A stretch of 64,000 nucleotides of DNA from Anaerolineae bacterium (GCA_004297445.1 SCUK01000077.1:1-64000); one strand, 5' to 3'; positions 1 to 9,026 are shown, numbered from the stretch's first letter. Program-made: numbers and translations. The notes: generated by a model from the letters alone, not told the origin.

Positions 1-45
1 TAAACAGGGTGGGGGGGCGCAGGTTAAGTGCGCGAATGATGAAGA

Positions 46-66
46 GGGCCGGTCTCAGACCGGCCC
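46..66. repeat. REP-like palindrome GGGCCGGTCTCAGACCGGCCC, copy 1
   Basis: Perfect 10-bp arms around 1 nt; the identical 21-mer followed by CTAC recurs at 9027-9047. Confidence 0.7.
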
Positions 67-122
67 CTACAGAGTTGGCAATGGACACTTCGCGTTTCGG
101 AATTGAATGCCCCTCCCGTTGG

Positions 123-413
123 CTATGAATCTCTTCGCGGTTGATGTTGTTTACAGTATGCAGATCCAATCATAGGGAAGTTGCTACATCTCTCTCCCGT
201 CTTATTGTTCGCCCCTCTACATCTTATTCCTTCTAATCTCGCTGCAACTTTCTCCAGCCTTCTCCGTGCGAGAGATTGCGCCCTCCTAGTAATCTTTGGT
301 ACATACCCAGGCTTTTGACTCTCCCGCAACCTCTTAATTCGTGTATTGTGCTTTTTGCAGTATACCCTTCCAGGTTGTGCGGCCCTTCCACACATTTTAC
401 AAATATCGATCAT
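123..413 (-). CDS. Small Cys/His-rich (zinc-finger-like) hypothetical protein
   Basis: 96 aa with CKMC...YCKKH and CRGANNKTGERC...YCKQH; ATG 3 nt after the Rieske gene stop; no clear Shine-Dalgarno. Confidence 0.6.
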   Translation of the reverse strand: MIDICKMCGRAAQPGRVYCKKHNTRIKRLRESQKPGYVPKITRRAQSLARRRLEKVAARLEGIRCRGANNKTGERCSNFPMIGSAYCKQHQPRRDS

Positions 414-416
414 GTG

Positions 417-1547
417 TCAAATGCTTACATTTGGGGTGTGGCCGAGGGCGGCGAGGTAGTTGCGGTCCAGGGCGGGGAGGAGAGATTCCTGGCCGGAGTA
501 GGGCGAGGGGGAGTAGCGGGAAGACAGCACGCCCAGCTGGGCGCGTTCGCACATTTCCCAGTCCTGGCGGTTGACGGTGTCCCAGAAGTCGGCGGCGTCG
601 TTGGGATTGAAATCCGGTTTGTCGAAAGCAGACGGGTGGAACATCCACTCACAGGTGACGAGGGTGCGGCGGAGGCCGCGCGGCCAGAGGGTGTGAAGCA
701 TGACGTAGTCCGGGTGGGGACTGATGAGAGCGTTGGGAAAGACAGTGTAGTAATAGACGCGCTGGAGGTCACTTCCCCCGATGCCGGTGAGGGGGTCAGC
801 GACGCGATTGGTACTGATGGACAGACTGGGGTAGTTCATGTTCATGTAGCCGCCCAGGAAGGGACCCTCGGTGAGGTCGTTCATGCCGCCCAGATAGGGG
901 GTGCGTTCGGCGAGGTCAGGGTGGACGAGCGGGCAATGGTAGCACTCGGAGTAGTTCTGGGCGATGATTTTCCAGTTGGCGGCGACGTCGTAGACCACTT
1001 TGCGGGCGGTGCGGAGGTCGGCCAAACCCCATTTGGGGAGACGAGCGATGAGGGGGGCGAACCATTCCGCGAAGGGCTGGGGGTCCGGATGGAGGTTGAG
1101 AAAGAGAAAGCCTTCCCACTCAACGAGGTGGGCCTCGTGAAGGGAGTAATCGGCTTTGTCGAAGTCCTGCACCATATCCATGTGGGGCGCGCCGATGAGC
1201 AAACCGTCGAGGGCGTAGGTCCAGGCGTGGTAGGGGCATTGGATGGATTGAGCAAGCTGACCGGACTCCTCGACGCAGAGTTTGGTACCGCGGTGGCGGC
1301 ACAGGTTGAAGAACGCGTGGGGGATGCCGTCTTTGTCGCGGGTGAGGATGAGGGATTCATGTTCCAGTTCGAGGAGAACGTATTGGCCGGGCTTTTCAAT
1401 CTGTTCGGCGCGGCCGGCGCAGAGCCAGTAACGTCCAAAGATGCGTTCGTGCTCGAGGGCGTAGATATCAGGGGAGGTGAAGTATTCGCGCGAAAGAGTG
1501 CGGGAGCCCTGTTTGAAGGACTGGGCGGTGCGGATGAAGTCGGTCAT
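417..1547 (-). CDS. Rieske non-heme iron oxygenase alpha subunit (glycine betaine/carnitine-oxygenase-like)
   Basis: Rieske motif CRHRGTKLC...CPYHAWTY; mononuclear iron site NYSECYHCPLVHPD and NRQDWEMCERAQLG; AGGAG upstream of ATG. Confidence 0.9.
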   Translation of the reverse strand: MTDFIRTAQSFKQGSRTLSREYFTSPDIYALEHERIFGRYWLCAGRAEQIEKPGQYVLLELEHESLILTRDKDGIPHAFFNLCRHRGTKLCVEESGQLAQSIQCPYHAWTYALDGLLIGAPHMDMVQDFDKADYSLHEAHLVEWEGFLFLNLHPDPQPFAEWFAPLIARLPKWGLADLRTARKVVYDVAANWKIIAQNYSECYHCPLVHPDLAERTPYLGGMNDLTEGPFLGGYMNMNYPSLSISTNRVADPLTGIGGSDLQRVYYYTVFPNALISPHPDYVMLHTLWPRGLRRTLVTCEWMFHPSAFDKPDFNPNDAADFWDTVNRQDWEMCERAQLGVLSSRYSPSPYSGQESLLPALDRNYLAALGHTPNVSI

Positions 1548-1593
1548 GGGCGGACTCCTGTTTCGCAGCGTCGGTCTACTAGGAACGACAAGA

Positions 1594-3186
1594 TTAACTC
1601 CGTCGATTCTTGAGTATCGCGCGGGCAGCGTTGCGGCCGGGGAGGCCGGTTAGGCCGCCGCCGGGGTGGGTGCCAGCGCCGCAGAGGAAGAGGCCGGGAA
1701 TTTCGGTGGCGTACCGGGCGAAGCCAGCAACCGGGCGGCCGATGAGCCACTGGTCGAGGGCCATCTGGCCGTGCATGATGCCGCCTTCGGTGGCGGCGAA
1801 GTCGGATTCGAGGCTGGCGGGGGTGCGCAAGTGGTTGTGCTTAACAAGCGATTTGAAGCCGGGGGCGTAAGCGTCGAGAGTCTTGATGACGAGGTCGGTG
1901 AGGCGTTTACCCTCTTTGGCCCAGGACGCGCCTTTCAGGTCGTAGGGAGTGAATTGGATGGTGATGGACACCAGGTGCTGACCGGCGGGGGCGAGGGCGG
2001 CGTCATGGAGGGAGGGGAAGTGAAGTTCCAACGCGGGATTGGCGGAAATACGCCCGTACTTGGCGTCGTCGTAGGCTTTCTCGAGATAGTCGAGGGAGGG
2101 GCAGATGAGCGTGTAGCCGGTGAGGTGATCGTGGCCGTCCGGCGCCCCCTTGAATTTTGGCAGGCCGGAGAGGGCGAGGGTGAGACGGCTGGTGCTGCCC
2201 TTGAAGCGGATGTTGCGGACGCGGCGCATGAGGCGCGGGTTGAGTTGTTGCGGGCCGACGAGGCCAAAGAGAGTGCGGCGGGGGTCGAGGTTGGAGACGA
2301 TGACTGGGGCGCGCAGGAGATCGCCATCGGCTAGTTCAACGCCGACGGCGCGACCGTTTTCGAGTAGGACGCGGGCGACGGGTGTATCGGTGAGGATTTC
2401 GACGCCGTGCGACTCGGCGGCGCGGGTCAGGGCGGCAATCACGGCGCCGACGCCGCCACGGGCGAAGCGGGCGGAACGGTATCCAGCGTTGGGCACACCC
2501 ATTTGCTGATAAAGAAGCATGTAGGCCGAGCCGGAGGATTGCGGGCCGAGCATACTGCCGGTGACGGAGTGCGCTCCGAGGGCGGCTTGCACGACGGGCG
2601 ATTCAAACCATTCGTTCAGCCATTCCTGGGCGGTCATGGGCAGGAGGCGCAGGAAGTCCATCATGTCTGCGCGGCCAAGGCGGCGCGCCTTGAGGGCAAC
2701 CCGGGCCCATGGGAAGAGGTCGTTGAGGGATGGCGAGATGATGTTCGGGGGAATCTCGGCGGCGGTGGCGGCGAGGACAGCGGCGAGGCGGGCAGTGACG
2801 CGCAGGTATTCGGGATAACGTTCGGCGTCCCTGGCGGAAAATCGGGCGATCTCGGCCTTGGCGCGGGCGGGGTCGCGCCAGAGAGTCAGGGCGCGGCCAT
2901 CCGGCTGGGGGGCGAAGACGGCGGCAGGGACATCATGAAAGGCGAGGCCGTGCGACTCGAGGCGCAGATCTTTGATGACCTGTGGCGAGAAGAGGCCGGC
3001 ATCGGCATGGCCGACGGGGGCGTGGAAGCCGGGGAAGAGTTCTTCTGTGCCGGCGAGGCCGCCGAGGTGAGAGCGGGCTTCGAGGAGGAGGACCTTGCGG
3101 CCAGCTTTGGCGAGATACGCGGCGGCGACGAGGCCATTGTGCCCGCCGCCGATGAGGATGACGTCGTAGTGGGTGGAGGGGCTCAT
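1594..3186 (-). CDS. Phytoene-desaturase-like/PYROXD2-like FAD-dependent oxidoreductase
   Basis: Start at MSPSTHYDVILIGGGHNGLVAAAYLAKAG (dinucleotide-binding motif); C-terminal GAGTHPGGGLTGLPGRNAA; ATGA overlap with upstream gene. Confidence 0.88.
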   Translation of the reverse strand: MSPSTHYDVILIGGGHNGLVAAAYLAKAGRKVLLLEARSHLGGLAGTEELFPGFHAPVGHADAGLFSPQVIKDLRLESHGLAFHDVPAAVFAPQPDGRALTLWRDPARAKAEIARFSARDAERYPEYLRVTARLAAVLAATAAEIPPNIISPSLNDLFPWARVALKARRLGRADMMDFLRLLPMTAQEWLNEWFESPVVQAALGAHSVTGSMLGPQSSGSAYMLLYQQMGVPNAGYRSARFARGGVGAVIAALTRAAESHGVEILTDTPVARVLLENGRAVGVELADGDLLRAPVIVSNLDPRRTLFGLVGPQQLNPRLMRRVRNIRFKGSTSRLTLALSGLPKFKGAPDGHDHLTGYTLICPSLDYLEKAYDDAKYGRISANPALELHFPSLHDAALAPAGQHLVSITIQFTPYDLKGASWAKEGKRLTDLVIKTLDAYAPGFKSLVKHNHLRTPASLESDFAATEGGIMHGQMALDQWLIGRPVAGFARYATEIPGLFLCGAGTHPGGGLTGLPGRNAARAILKNRRS

Positions 3187-4769
3187 TTGCCAAGATCCTT
3201 GAGGATTTCGAGGGCGGCCAGGCGGCCGGGCGCTCCGGTGATGCCGCCGCCGGGGTGAGTGCCGGAGCCGCACTGATAGTAATTGTCAATCGGGGTGCGG
3301 AACTTGGCCCAGCCAGCAGCGGGGCGCAGGAAGAACAACTGGGAGAGGGAGAGTTCGCCCTGGAAGATGTTGCCCTGGGTGATGCCAATCTTCTGCTCGA
3401 TGTCCCAGGGGGTGATGACCTGGCGATGGAGGATGTGCTTCTTGATGCCGGGGAAGTATTTGGCAAGGGTATTGACCACATTGTCGCCGAATTCCTCGCG
3501 GCGCTTTTCCCAGGTTCCTTCGCGCAGTTGGTAAGGGGCATATTGGACGAAGCAGGACATGACGTGCTTGCCGGGAGGCGCCATGTCCGGGTCGATGGCC
3601 GACGGGAAGATGATGTCGATGTAGGGATTCTTCGGGATGTCGCCGTACTTGGCGTCATCGTAAGCCTGCTCGATGTAATCGACGCTGGGGCTGATGGAGA
3701 TGGCGCCGCGCATGTGGGGGCCGGCTCCCTTGAGGACGCCGAGGTCGGGGAGGCGGTCCAGAGCGAGGTTAACCTTGCCGGAGGAGCCGCGAATGTTGAA
3801 GGCGCGGATGTCTTCGACGAGGCCGGCGGGCAGGTGGGACTCGCCAATCATCTTAAGGAAGGTGAGTTTGGGATCGAGGCTGGAGACGATGGTCTTGGCG
3901 TAAATCTCCTCGCCAGACTGGAGGGCGACGCCGACGGCGCGGCCGTTCTTGTGGATGACCTCGGCGACGGGAGCCTCGGTGCGGATTTCGGCGCCGAATT
4001 CGCGAGCGGCCGAAGCGATGGCGTTGGAGATGGCGCCGGTGCCACCCTTGGCGAAGCCCCAGGCGCGGAATGCGCCGTCAATCTCGCCCATGTAATGATG
4101 CAAAAGGACGTAGGCGGTGCCCGGGGAGCGCGGACCGAGGAACGTGCCGATGATACCGCTGGATGACAGGGTGGCGATGAGCGGGTCGGTCTCGAACCAT
4201 TCTTCAAGGAATTCGGCGGAAGACATGGTCATGAGCTTGACGAGGGTGTAGAACTGCTCTTCGCCGATGCTCAAGAAGTGGCGAGCCATCTTGAGTAGTT
4301 CGAGGAGTTCGAGCGGATTGAGCGACGCCGGGTCGGGCGGGACGATGCCCAAGACGTATTTGACAGCCTTGGCCATGAAGTACATCATGTGGCCGTATTC
4401 TTTGTATGAGTCGGCGTCGCGGCGGCTGAACTGCTGGATGTTGCGGTAGGTGGCGCCGGCATCGCCATCGCGATAAATGTAGCGACCGTCCGGCAGGGGA
4501 GTCAGGGTGCTTTCGAGCGGCAGGATGGTGAGGCCGTGTTTGGGCAGGTTGAGGTCGCGGATGATTTCCGGGCGAAGGAGACTGACGACGTAAGAAAAGA
4601 CGGTGAACTTGAAGCCGGGGTAAATCTCCTCGGTGACGGCGGCGCCGCCGAGCACGTGACGCTGTTCGAGGACGAGGGTCTTCAGGCCGCGGCGGGCGAG
4701 GTAGGCGGCGGTGGTGAGACCGTTGTGGCCGCCGCCGATGATGATGGAGTCGTAGCGGTCGCGGCTCAT
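3183..4769 (-). CDS. Phytoene-desaturase-like/PYROXD2-like FAD-dependent oxidoreductase (paralog)
   Basis: MSRDRYDSIIIGGGHNGLTTAAYLARRG; GSGTHPGGGITGAPGRLAA; ATGA overlaps on both sides. Confidence 0.88.
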   Translation of the reverse strand: MSRDRYDSIIIGGGHNGLTTAAYLARRGLKTLVLEQRHVLGGAAVTEEIYPGFKFTVFSYVVSLLRPEIIRDLNLPKHGLTILPLESTLTPLPDGRYIYRDGDAGATYRNIQQFSRRDADSYKEYGHMMYFMAKAVKYVLGIVPPDPASLNPLELLELLKMARHFLSIGEEQFYTLVKLMTMSSAEFLEEWFETDPLIATLSSSGIIGTFLGPRSPGTAYVLLHHYMGEIDGAFRAWGFAKGGTGAISNAIASAAREFGAEIRTEAPVAEVIHKNGRAVGVALQSGEEIYAKTIVSSLDPKLTFLKMIGESHLPAGLVEDIRAFNIRGSSGKVNLALDRLPDLGVLKGAGPHMRGAISISPSVDYIEQAYDDAKYGDIPKNPYIDIIFPSAIDPDMAPPGKHVMSCFVQYAPYQLREGTWEKRREEFGDNVVNTLAKYFPGIKKHILHRQVITPWDIEQKIGITQGNIFQGELSLSQLFFLRPAAGWAKFRTPIDNYYQCGSGTHPGGGITGAPGRLAALEILKDLGK

Positions 4770-5971
4770 GCCAGCACCTCGCGTTTGCGTTTGGGATTGA
4801 AGAAGGAACTCTTGACCACGCATGCCCGGGCCTGCTGGCGGGAAAACTCGACGGTGGTTTCGAGGTGGACGTCATCGCCGAAGGCGGCGTATTGAGTCTT
4901 GAGCGTGGCAAGTGCGATGTATTTCTTGAGGAGGGGGGAGAAGGTGATGCTGGTGGCCTGGCCGACCTGATAGCCGTCCTTGTAGACCGGGACGGCGGCG
5001 CGGGAGGCCATGCCGAGCACTTTGGGGGGCAGGTTGTGGGTGGCGAAGAGGCTTTCGAGGTGCGGCCAGTCAATTTCCAGGCCGCAGAAGAACCATTCGC
5101 TGCCGTGTTTGAGTTCGCGCTGAAGGGCGGGTTTGCCGATGAAGTCCGCGCCGTCCAGGTCCACGGCCCAGCTGAGGCCAATTTCGTAGGGGGTGGATTT
5201 TTGGGATTCGATGTCGGCCTTGGTGGCGGCGATGTAGTCCACGTCGATGAGCAGGAGGCCGGCTTCGATGCGCAGCATGTCCAGCGCGACGAGACCGAGG
5301 GGCATGAGGCCATATTTTCGGCCGGTATCGTAGAGTGAGTCGTAGACTTTTTCGGCGTAACGGCGCTCGACCCAGATTTCGTAGCCGAGGTCGCCGGTGT
5401 AGCCGGTGCGGGTGATGGTGACGGGGATGCGGTCGATCTTTGCCGGGGTGAGGTAATAGTATTTGAGGGCATCCAGCGAATCGTCGGATTGGGTGACGAT
5501 CTGTTTAAGGATTTCGCGGGACTTGGGGCCTTGCAGGGCGAGCGCGCCCAGGTCGGCGGAGAGGTCACGGATTTGTGCATTGAGGCCGTAGCCGACATCC
5601 TGAAACCAGCGCAGGGAGGGGTCAGCGGCGGTGATGCGGAAGTGCTGGGGCCCGAATCGCTGGATGGTGCCATCGTCGATGGTCTGACCGTCCTCGTCAC
5701 ACCAGGGGGAGTACATGACCTGACCGACGGCGCACTTGGCGATGTCGCGGGTCATGATGCGGTCGACGAGGCGGGCGGCATCCGGCCCGGTGATTTCGTA
5801 TTTGAAGAGGGGGGAGACATCCAGAAGGCCGGCGCCGGAACGAACGGCGTAGTATTCGGCGTCATGGGTGGCGGCATAGCGGGCAACGGAAAGATAGCCG
5901 GACCAGTCGCGCCACTCGTGGCTGACGCTGAGCGCCGCGGTGCGGCTGTGGAACGGGGTGGGAATGGGCAT
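4766..5971 (-). CDS. GcvT-family aminomethyltransferase / folate-dependent demethylase-like protein
   Basis: VRSGAGLLDVSPLFKYEITGPDAARLVDRIMTRD and TRTGYTGDLGYEIW motifs; GAGGAGGGCGCATG ribosome binding site. Confidence 0.85.
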   Translation of the reverse strand: MPIPTPFHSRTAALSVSHEWRDWSGYLSVARYAATHDAEYYAVRSGAGLLDVSPLFKYEITGPDAARLVDRIMTRDIAKCAVGQVMYSPWCDEDGQTIDDGTIQRFGPQHFRITAADPSLRWFQDVGYGLNAQIRDLSADLGALALQGPKSREILKQIVTQSDDSLDALKYYYLTPAKIDRIPVTITRTGYTGDLGYEIWVERRYAEKVYDSLYDTGRKYGLMPLGLVALDMLRIEAGLLLIDVDYIAATKADIESQKSTPYEIGLSWAVDLDGADFIGKPALQRELKHGSEWFFCGLEIDWPHLESLFATHNLPPKVLGMASRAAVPVYKDGYQVGQATSITFSPLLKKYIALATLKTQYAAFGDDVHLETTVEFSRQQARACVVKSSFFNPKRKREVLA

Positions 5972-6278
5972 GCGCCCTCCTCGATGGGTATGGCGTTGCG
6001 GGGTGGGTGGATTGTAGCGCGCGGCGGGAGGAAGGTCAAGAAGGGGGCGGGGTGGAGGAGGAAGAGCAATAACAAGCTCACGCAAAGAGCGCAAAGAAAG
6101 AATCTTGACCAAAGATTTCGCAGGTAGAGCAATACATCAAATCAAGTAGATTGCTCTCTTGCAGGAAGTCCAATGTGCCGAGCCCAACACCAGGCAATGC
6201 CGAAGGCATTTGCCGACAGAGTATCGCGAGTCGGGTTGTTTTCCAGTGAGCCGGTCTGAAAAAGGGTGTGAATCGGGA

Positions 6279-6330
6279 TTTCCTTCACTTCGTTCAGGAC
6301 AGGCTCTCACTTCGTTCGGAATGACAAGAT
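6279..6330. repeat. Dispersed repeat of the CTTCRACTTCGCTCAGGACAGGCTC...GGAATGACA type, copy 1
   Basis: Shares TTCCTTC.ACTTCG.TCAG and GAATGACA blocks with copies near 11187 and 55676. Confidence 0.55.
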
Positions 6331-6423
6331 TTGGCGGAATAGGCGTGTGCAGCAGGCGATATTTTGTTGTAAGAAATTGGGTGTATAGTGTATCTATTGG
6401 ATATGAAGCGAAAGGTCAATGAG

Positions 6424-7152
6424 ATGAATACAATTGATGCAGCGTTGGTGCTGGTGGATATCAGCGGGTACACGCGGTTCGTGAACTTCCATTCGGTGAG
6501 CCAGGTGCATGCCGAGGAAATCATCACGCAACTGCTGGAAGCGGTAATTGACGCGGCGGAGTTCCCGCTGGTGCTGAACAAGCTGGAAGGAGATGCGGTG
6601 TTTCTTTACACCAACGCGAGTGCCGGGCCGCATGACCGGGTGGCAAAAGATGTCCTGAATCAGGTGAATGGGCTGTTCAGCGCGTTTCGGGCGAAGCAGA
6701 ATGAACTTATTGATGGCGGACGAAATGGCTGTCCATGTGATGCCTGCGAAAACATCGATACGTTGAAATTGAAGGCCATCCTGCATTTTGGCAATGTGGT
6801 GGTAAAGCAAATCCGGCAATTCACGGAGTTGGCGGGGAATGAAGTCATCCTGATTCACCGGCTGCTGAAGAACAGCGTGGGGATGCCGGAATACATGCTC
6901 ATCACGGATGCGTTCCTGAAGTTGTCCAGCGTGCCGAAGGGGTGGGCGGGACAGGCGGTGACGGAGAAGTATGACGACCTGGCGGAAGTGACGGGGCAGG
7001 CGTTCCCGGTGCAGTATGGCGCGCCGGTGGCGGAGCGCAAGGCGACGTTGATGCCGCGCGAGGTGGTTGGGAAAGTGGACCGGAAATTGTGGTGGGCGCA
7101 GTTGCCGAAGCGGTTGTTTGGGAAAAGGGCGTTCAAGAATTTGCCCGGTTGA
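6424..7152 (+). CDS. DUF2652-like protein with class III nucleotide cyclase-like fold
   Basis: MNTIDAALVLVDISGYTRFV, LEGDAVFLYTN, CPCDACENI, HFGNVVVKQI...ELAGNEVILIHRLLKN. Confidence 0.7.
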   Translation: MNTIDAALVLVDISGYTRFVNFHSVSQVHAEEIITQLLEAVIDAAEFPLVLNKLEGDAVFLYTNASAGPHDRVAKDVLNQVNGLFSAFRAKQNELIDGGRNGCPCDACENIDTLKLKAILHFGNVVVKQIRQFTELAGNEVILIHRLLKNSVGMPEYMLITDAFLKLSSVPKGWAGQAVTEKYDDLAEVTGQAFPVQYGAPVAERKATLMPREVVGKVDRKLWWAQLPKRLFGKRAFKNLPG

Positions 7153-7162
7153 AGCGGACGAT

Positions 7163-8431
7163 TCAGGTCACTTTTGGGAGGGTGATTTGAAACGGTATGT
7201 AGGATTTTGAGGCGGTAAGTTCAACAAGGGCGCGGGCGGCGCGAAAAACTTCTTCAAAGGTGGTGTAAAGCGGGGAAAAGCCGAAGCGGATGACATTTGG
7301 GGGGCGGAAATCCGGGATGATGGCATGGGCGTGAATCAGTGCCTGGTCAATGGCGGCGGCGTGGGGGTGGGACAGGGCGACGTGCGCGCCGCGGCTAGTG
7401 GGGTCGGTGGGGGATTGAAGAGCGAAGTCCAACGGTTTGAGAAGCGATTCCCACAGGTCGATGAAGTAGGCTGTTTGGGCCGCCGATTTGGCGCGGATGT
7501 TTTCGATTCCGGCTTCCAGAATCAAATCGAGGCCGGGTTCGATGAGAGCGGAAGAGAAGATGGGCGGCGTGCCGGTGAGGAAACGGCGCAGGCTAGGGTC
7601 CGGGGCGTACTGGGGTTGAAAACCGAACATGTCGTCGCGGCCCATCCAGCCGGGAATGGGATTGTGGAGGTCGGATTGGAGCTCCGAGCGAATGCAGATG
7701 TAGGCCGGTGAGCCGGGGCCGCCGTTGAGGTGCTTGTACGTGCAGCCGACGGCGAGGTCGGCGCGGGCGAGCGAAAGATTCACCGGCAATGCACCGGCGG
7801 AGTGGGATAAATCCCAGAGAACGAGTGCGCCAACGGCATGGGCGGCGGCGGTGAGCGCGGCGAGGTCGTAGGTGAAGCCGCTTCTGTAAATGGTGTGGGA
7901 CAGGGAAAGCAGGGCGGTGTCTTCGTCCAGGGCGGCAAGCAATCCGGCTAGCGGGCCGTGGATGCCATCCGGGGAGGGGATGCGCTCCAGCGTGTGGCCC
8001 TGACCGAGAAGGGCAGAGGCTTCCTGCAGGATATAGAAATCGGAGGGGAAGTTCAGGTCATCGGTGAGGATTTTCGTTCGGCCGGGGCGGGCGCGCAGGG
8101 CGGCGACGGCCAGTTTGAAGAGGTTGACGGAAGTGGAGTCGGCGAGAATGACCTCGGATGGTTGGGCGCCAAGGATGGCAGCGAGTTTTGCTCCGATGCG
8201 CTCAGGCAGCTCGAGCCAGCCGTGATTCCAGGCGCGGATGAGGTCATTTCCCCATTGGCGTTCGACGAGGTCGTGGGCGAGAGCGGACGCGACCAATGGC
8301 TGGCGGCCGAGACTGTTGCCATCGAGATAAATGAGCAAAGGGTCAGGGATGGCGAAACGGGCGCGGAATTGCGCAAGTGAATCGGCCGCGTCCAGCGAGC
8401 GGGCATGGTCGAGCGAAAAGGTCGCGGTCAT
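7163..8431 (-). CDS. kynU: Kynureninase
   Basis: PLP fold-type I; YLDGNSLGRQPL, DLSHSAGALPVNL, GCTYKHLNGGPGSPA. Confidence 0.88.
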   Translation of the reverse strand: MTATFSLDHARSLDAADSLAQFRARFAIPDPLLIYLDGNSLGRQPLVASALAHDLVERQWGNDLIRAWNHGWLELPERIGAKLAAILGAQPSEVILADSTSVNLFKLAVAALRARPGRTKILTDDLNFPSDFYILQEASALLGQGHTLERIPSPDGIHGPLAGLLAALDEDTALLSLSHTIYRSGFTYDLAALTAAAHAVGALVLWDLSHSAGALPVNLSLARADLAVGCTYKHLNGGPGSPAYICIRSELQSDLHNPIPGWMGRDDMFGFQPQYAPDPSLRRFLTGTPPIFSSALIEPGLDLILEAGIENIRAKSAAQTAYFIDLWESLLKPLDFALQSPTDPTSRGAHVALSHPHAAAIDQALIHAHAIIPDFRPPNVIRFGFSPLYTTFEEVFRAARALVELTASKSYIPFQITLPKVT

Positions 8432-8556
8432 GGGCCGATTATACGGTTGTTAATACGGCTCTAATGGAAACTCACAGAGGTTAATGGTTAAATGGTGGCG
8501 ATAGTTAATCATCGTTAAGTAATTTGTCTGGTGCAAGTGCAGTGAGAGGTCGTGAG

Positions 8557-9015
8557 ATGGCTGAAGACCCTGAAGTTTTTGAGCGAGCGTTGTACGAATG
8601 GAATGACATCGTCATGCGGCGGTCGATGCAAGCGTTCTGGCGCTTTGCGCGCGAGGCGGGATTGTCTATGCCGCAAATCCAGACGCTGATGCGGCTGCAT
8701 TATCACGGCGAATGCAGTGTGTCGGATGTGGGCAGCCACCTGGAAGTGTCCAATGCGGCGGCGTCGCAGATGGTACAGCGGCTGGTGGAAGATGGCTTGG
8801 TGAAGCGCGATGAAGACCCGGGTGACCGGCGCACGAAATTGCTGGGTCTGACGCCAAAAGCTGAACGGCTGGTGGCACAGGCGATTGCGGCGCGGCATGG
8901 CTGGATGGCAGAGATGGCGGAGGGATTGACTACGGAGGAGCGGAAGACGGTCGGGCCGGCGCTGGCGCGGTTGATCGCGGCGGCGCGCGAGGACGAGGAA
9001 GCCGGTCGAGCTTAA
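8557..9015 (+). CDS. MarR-family transcriptional regulator
   Basis: wHTH: VSDVGSHLEVSNAAASQMVQRLVEDGLVKRDEDPGDRRTKLLGLT. Confidence 0.9.
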   Translation: MAEDPEVFERALYEWNDIVMRRSMQAFWRFAREAGLSMPQIQTLMRLHYHGECSVSDVGSHLEVSNAAASQMVQRLVEDGLVKRDEDPGDRRTKLLGLTPKAERLVAQAIAARHGWMAEMAEGLTTEERKTVGPALARLIAAAREDEEAGRA

Positions 9016-9026
9016 CGGGCTGGAGC

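Noticed and set aside
276-1613. 445-aa plus-strand ORF
   Set aside because: Antisense to the well-supported Rieske gene; composition is typical of a high-GC shadow frame, with no recognisable motifs.
2933-3847. 304-aa minus-strand ORF spanning the two FAD oxidoreductase genes
   Set aside because: Frame-shifted low-complexity product overlapping two coupled genes; not a fusion or frameshift remnant.
1666-4166. Large plus-strand ORFs (1666-2334, 2407-3258, 3255-4166) opposite the FAD oxidoreductases
   Set aside because: Gly/Ala/Asp/Val-rich shadow translations of confirmed minus-strand genes.
4204-5700. 498-aa minus-strand ORF overlapping the GcvT-like and FAD genes
   Set aside because: Out-of-frame Ser/Pro/Arg-rich translation on the same strand; the correct frames carry family motifs.
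8873-8893. Sigma-54-like TGGCAC-N6-TTGCGG inside marR
   Set aside because: Spacing is off by one base, and GG-GC spacing is strict for sigma-54; located within coding sequence.
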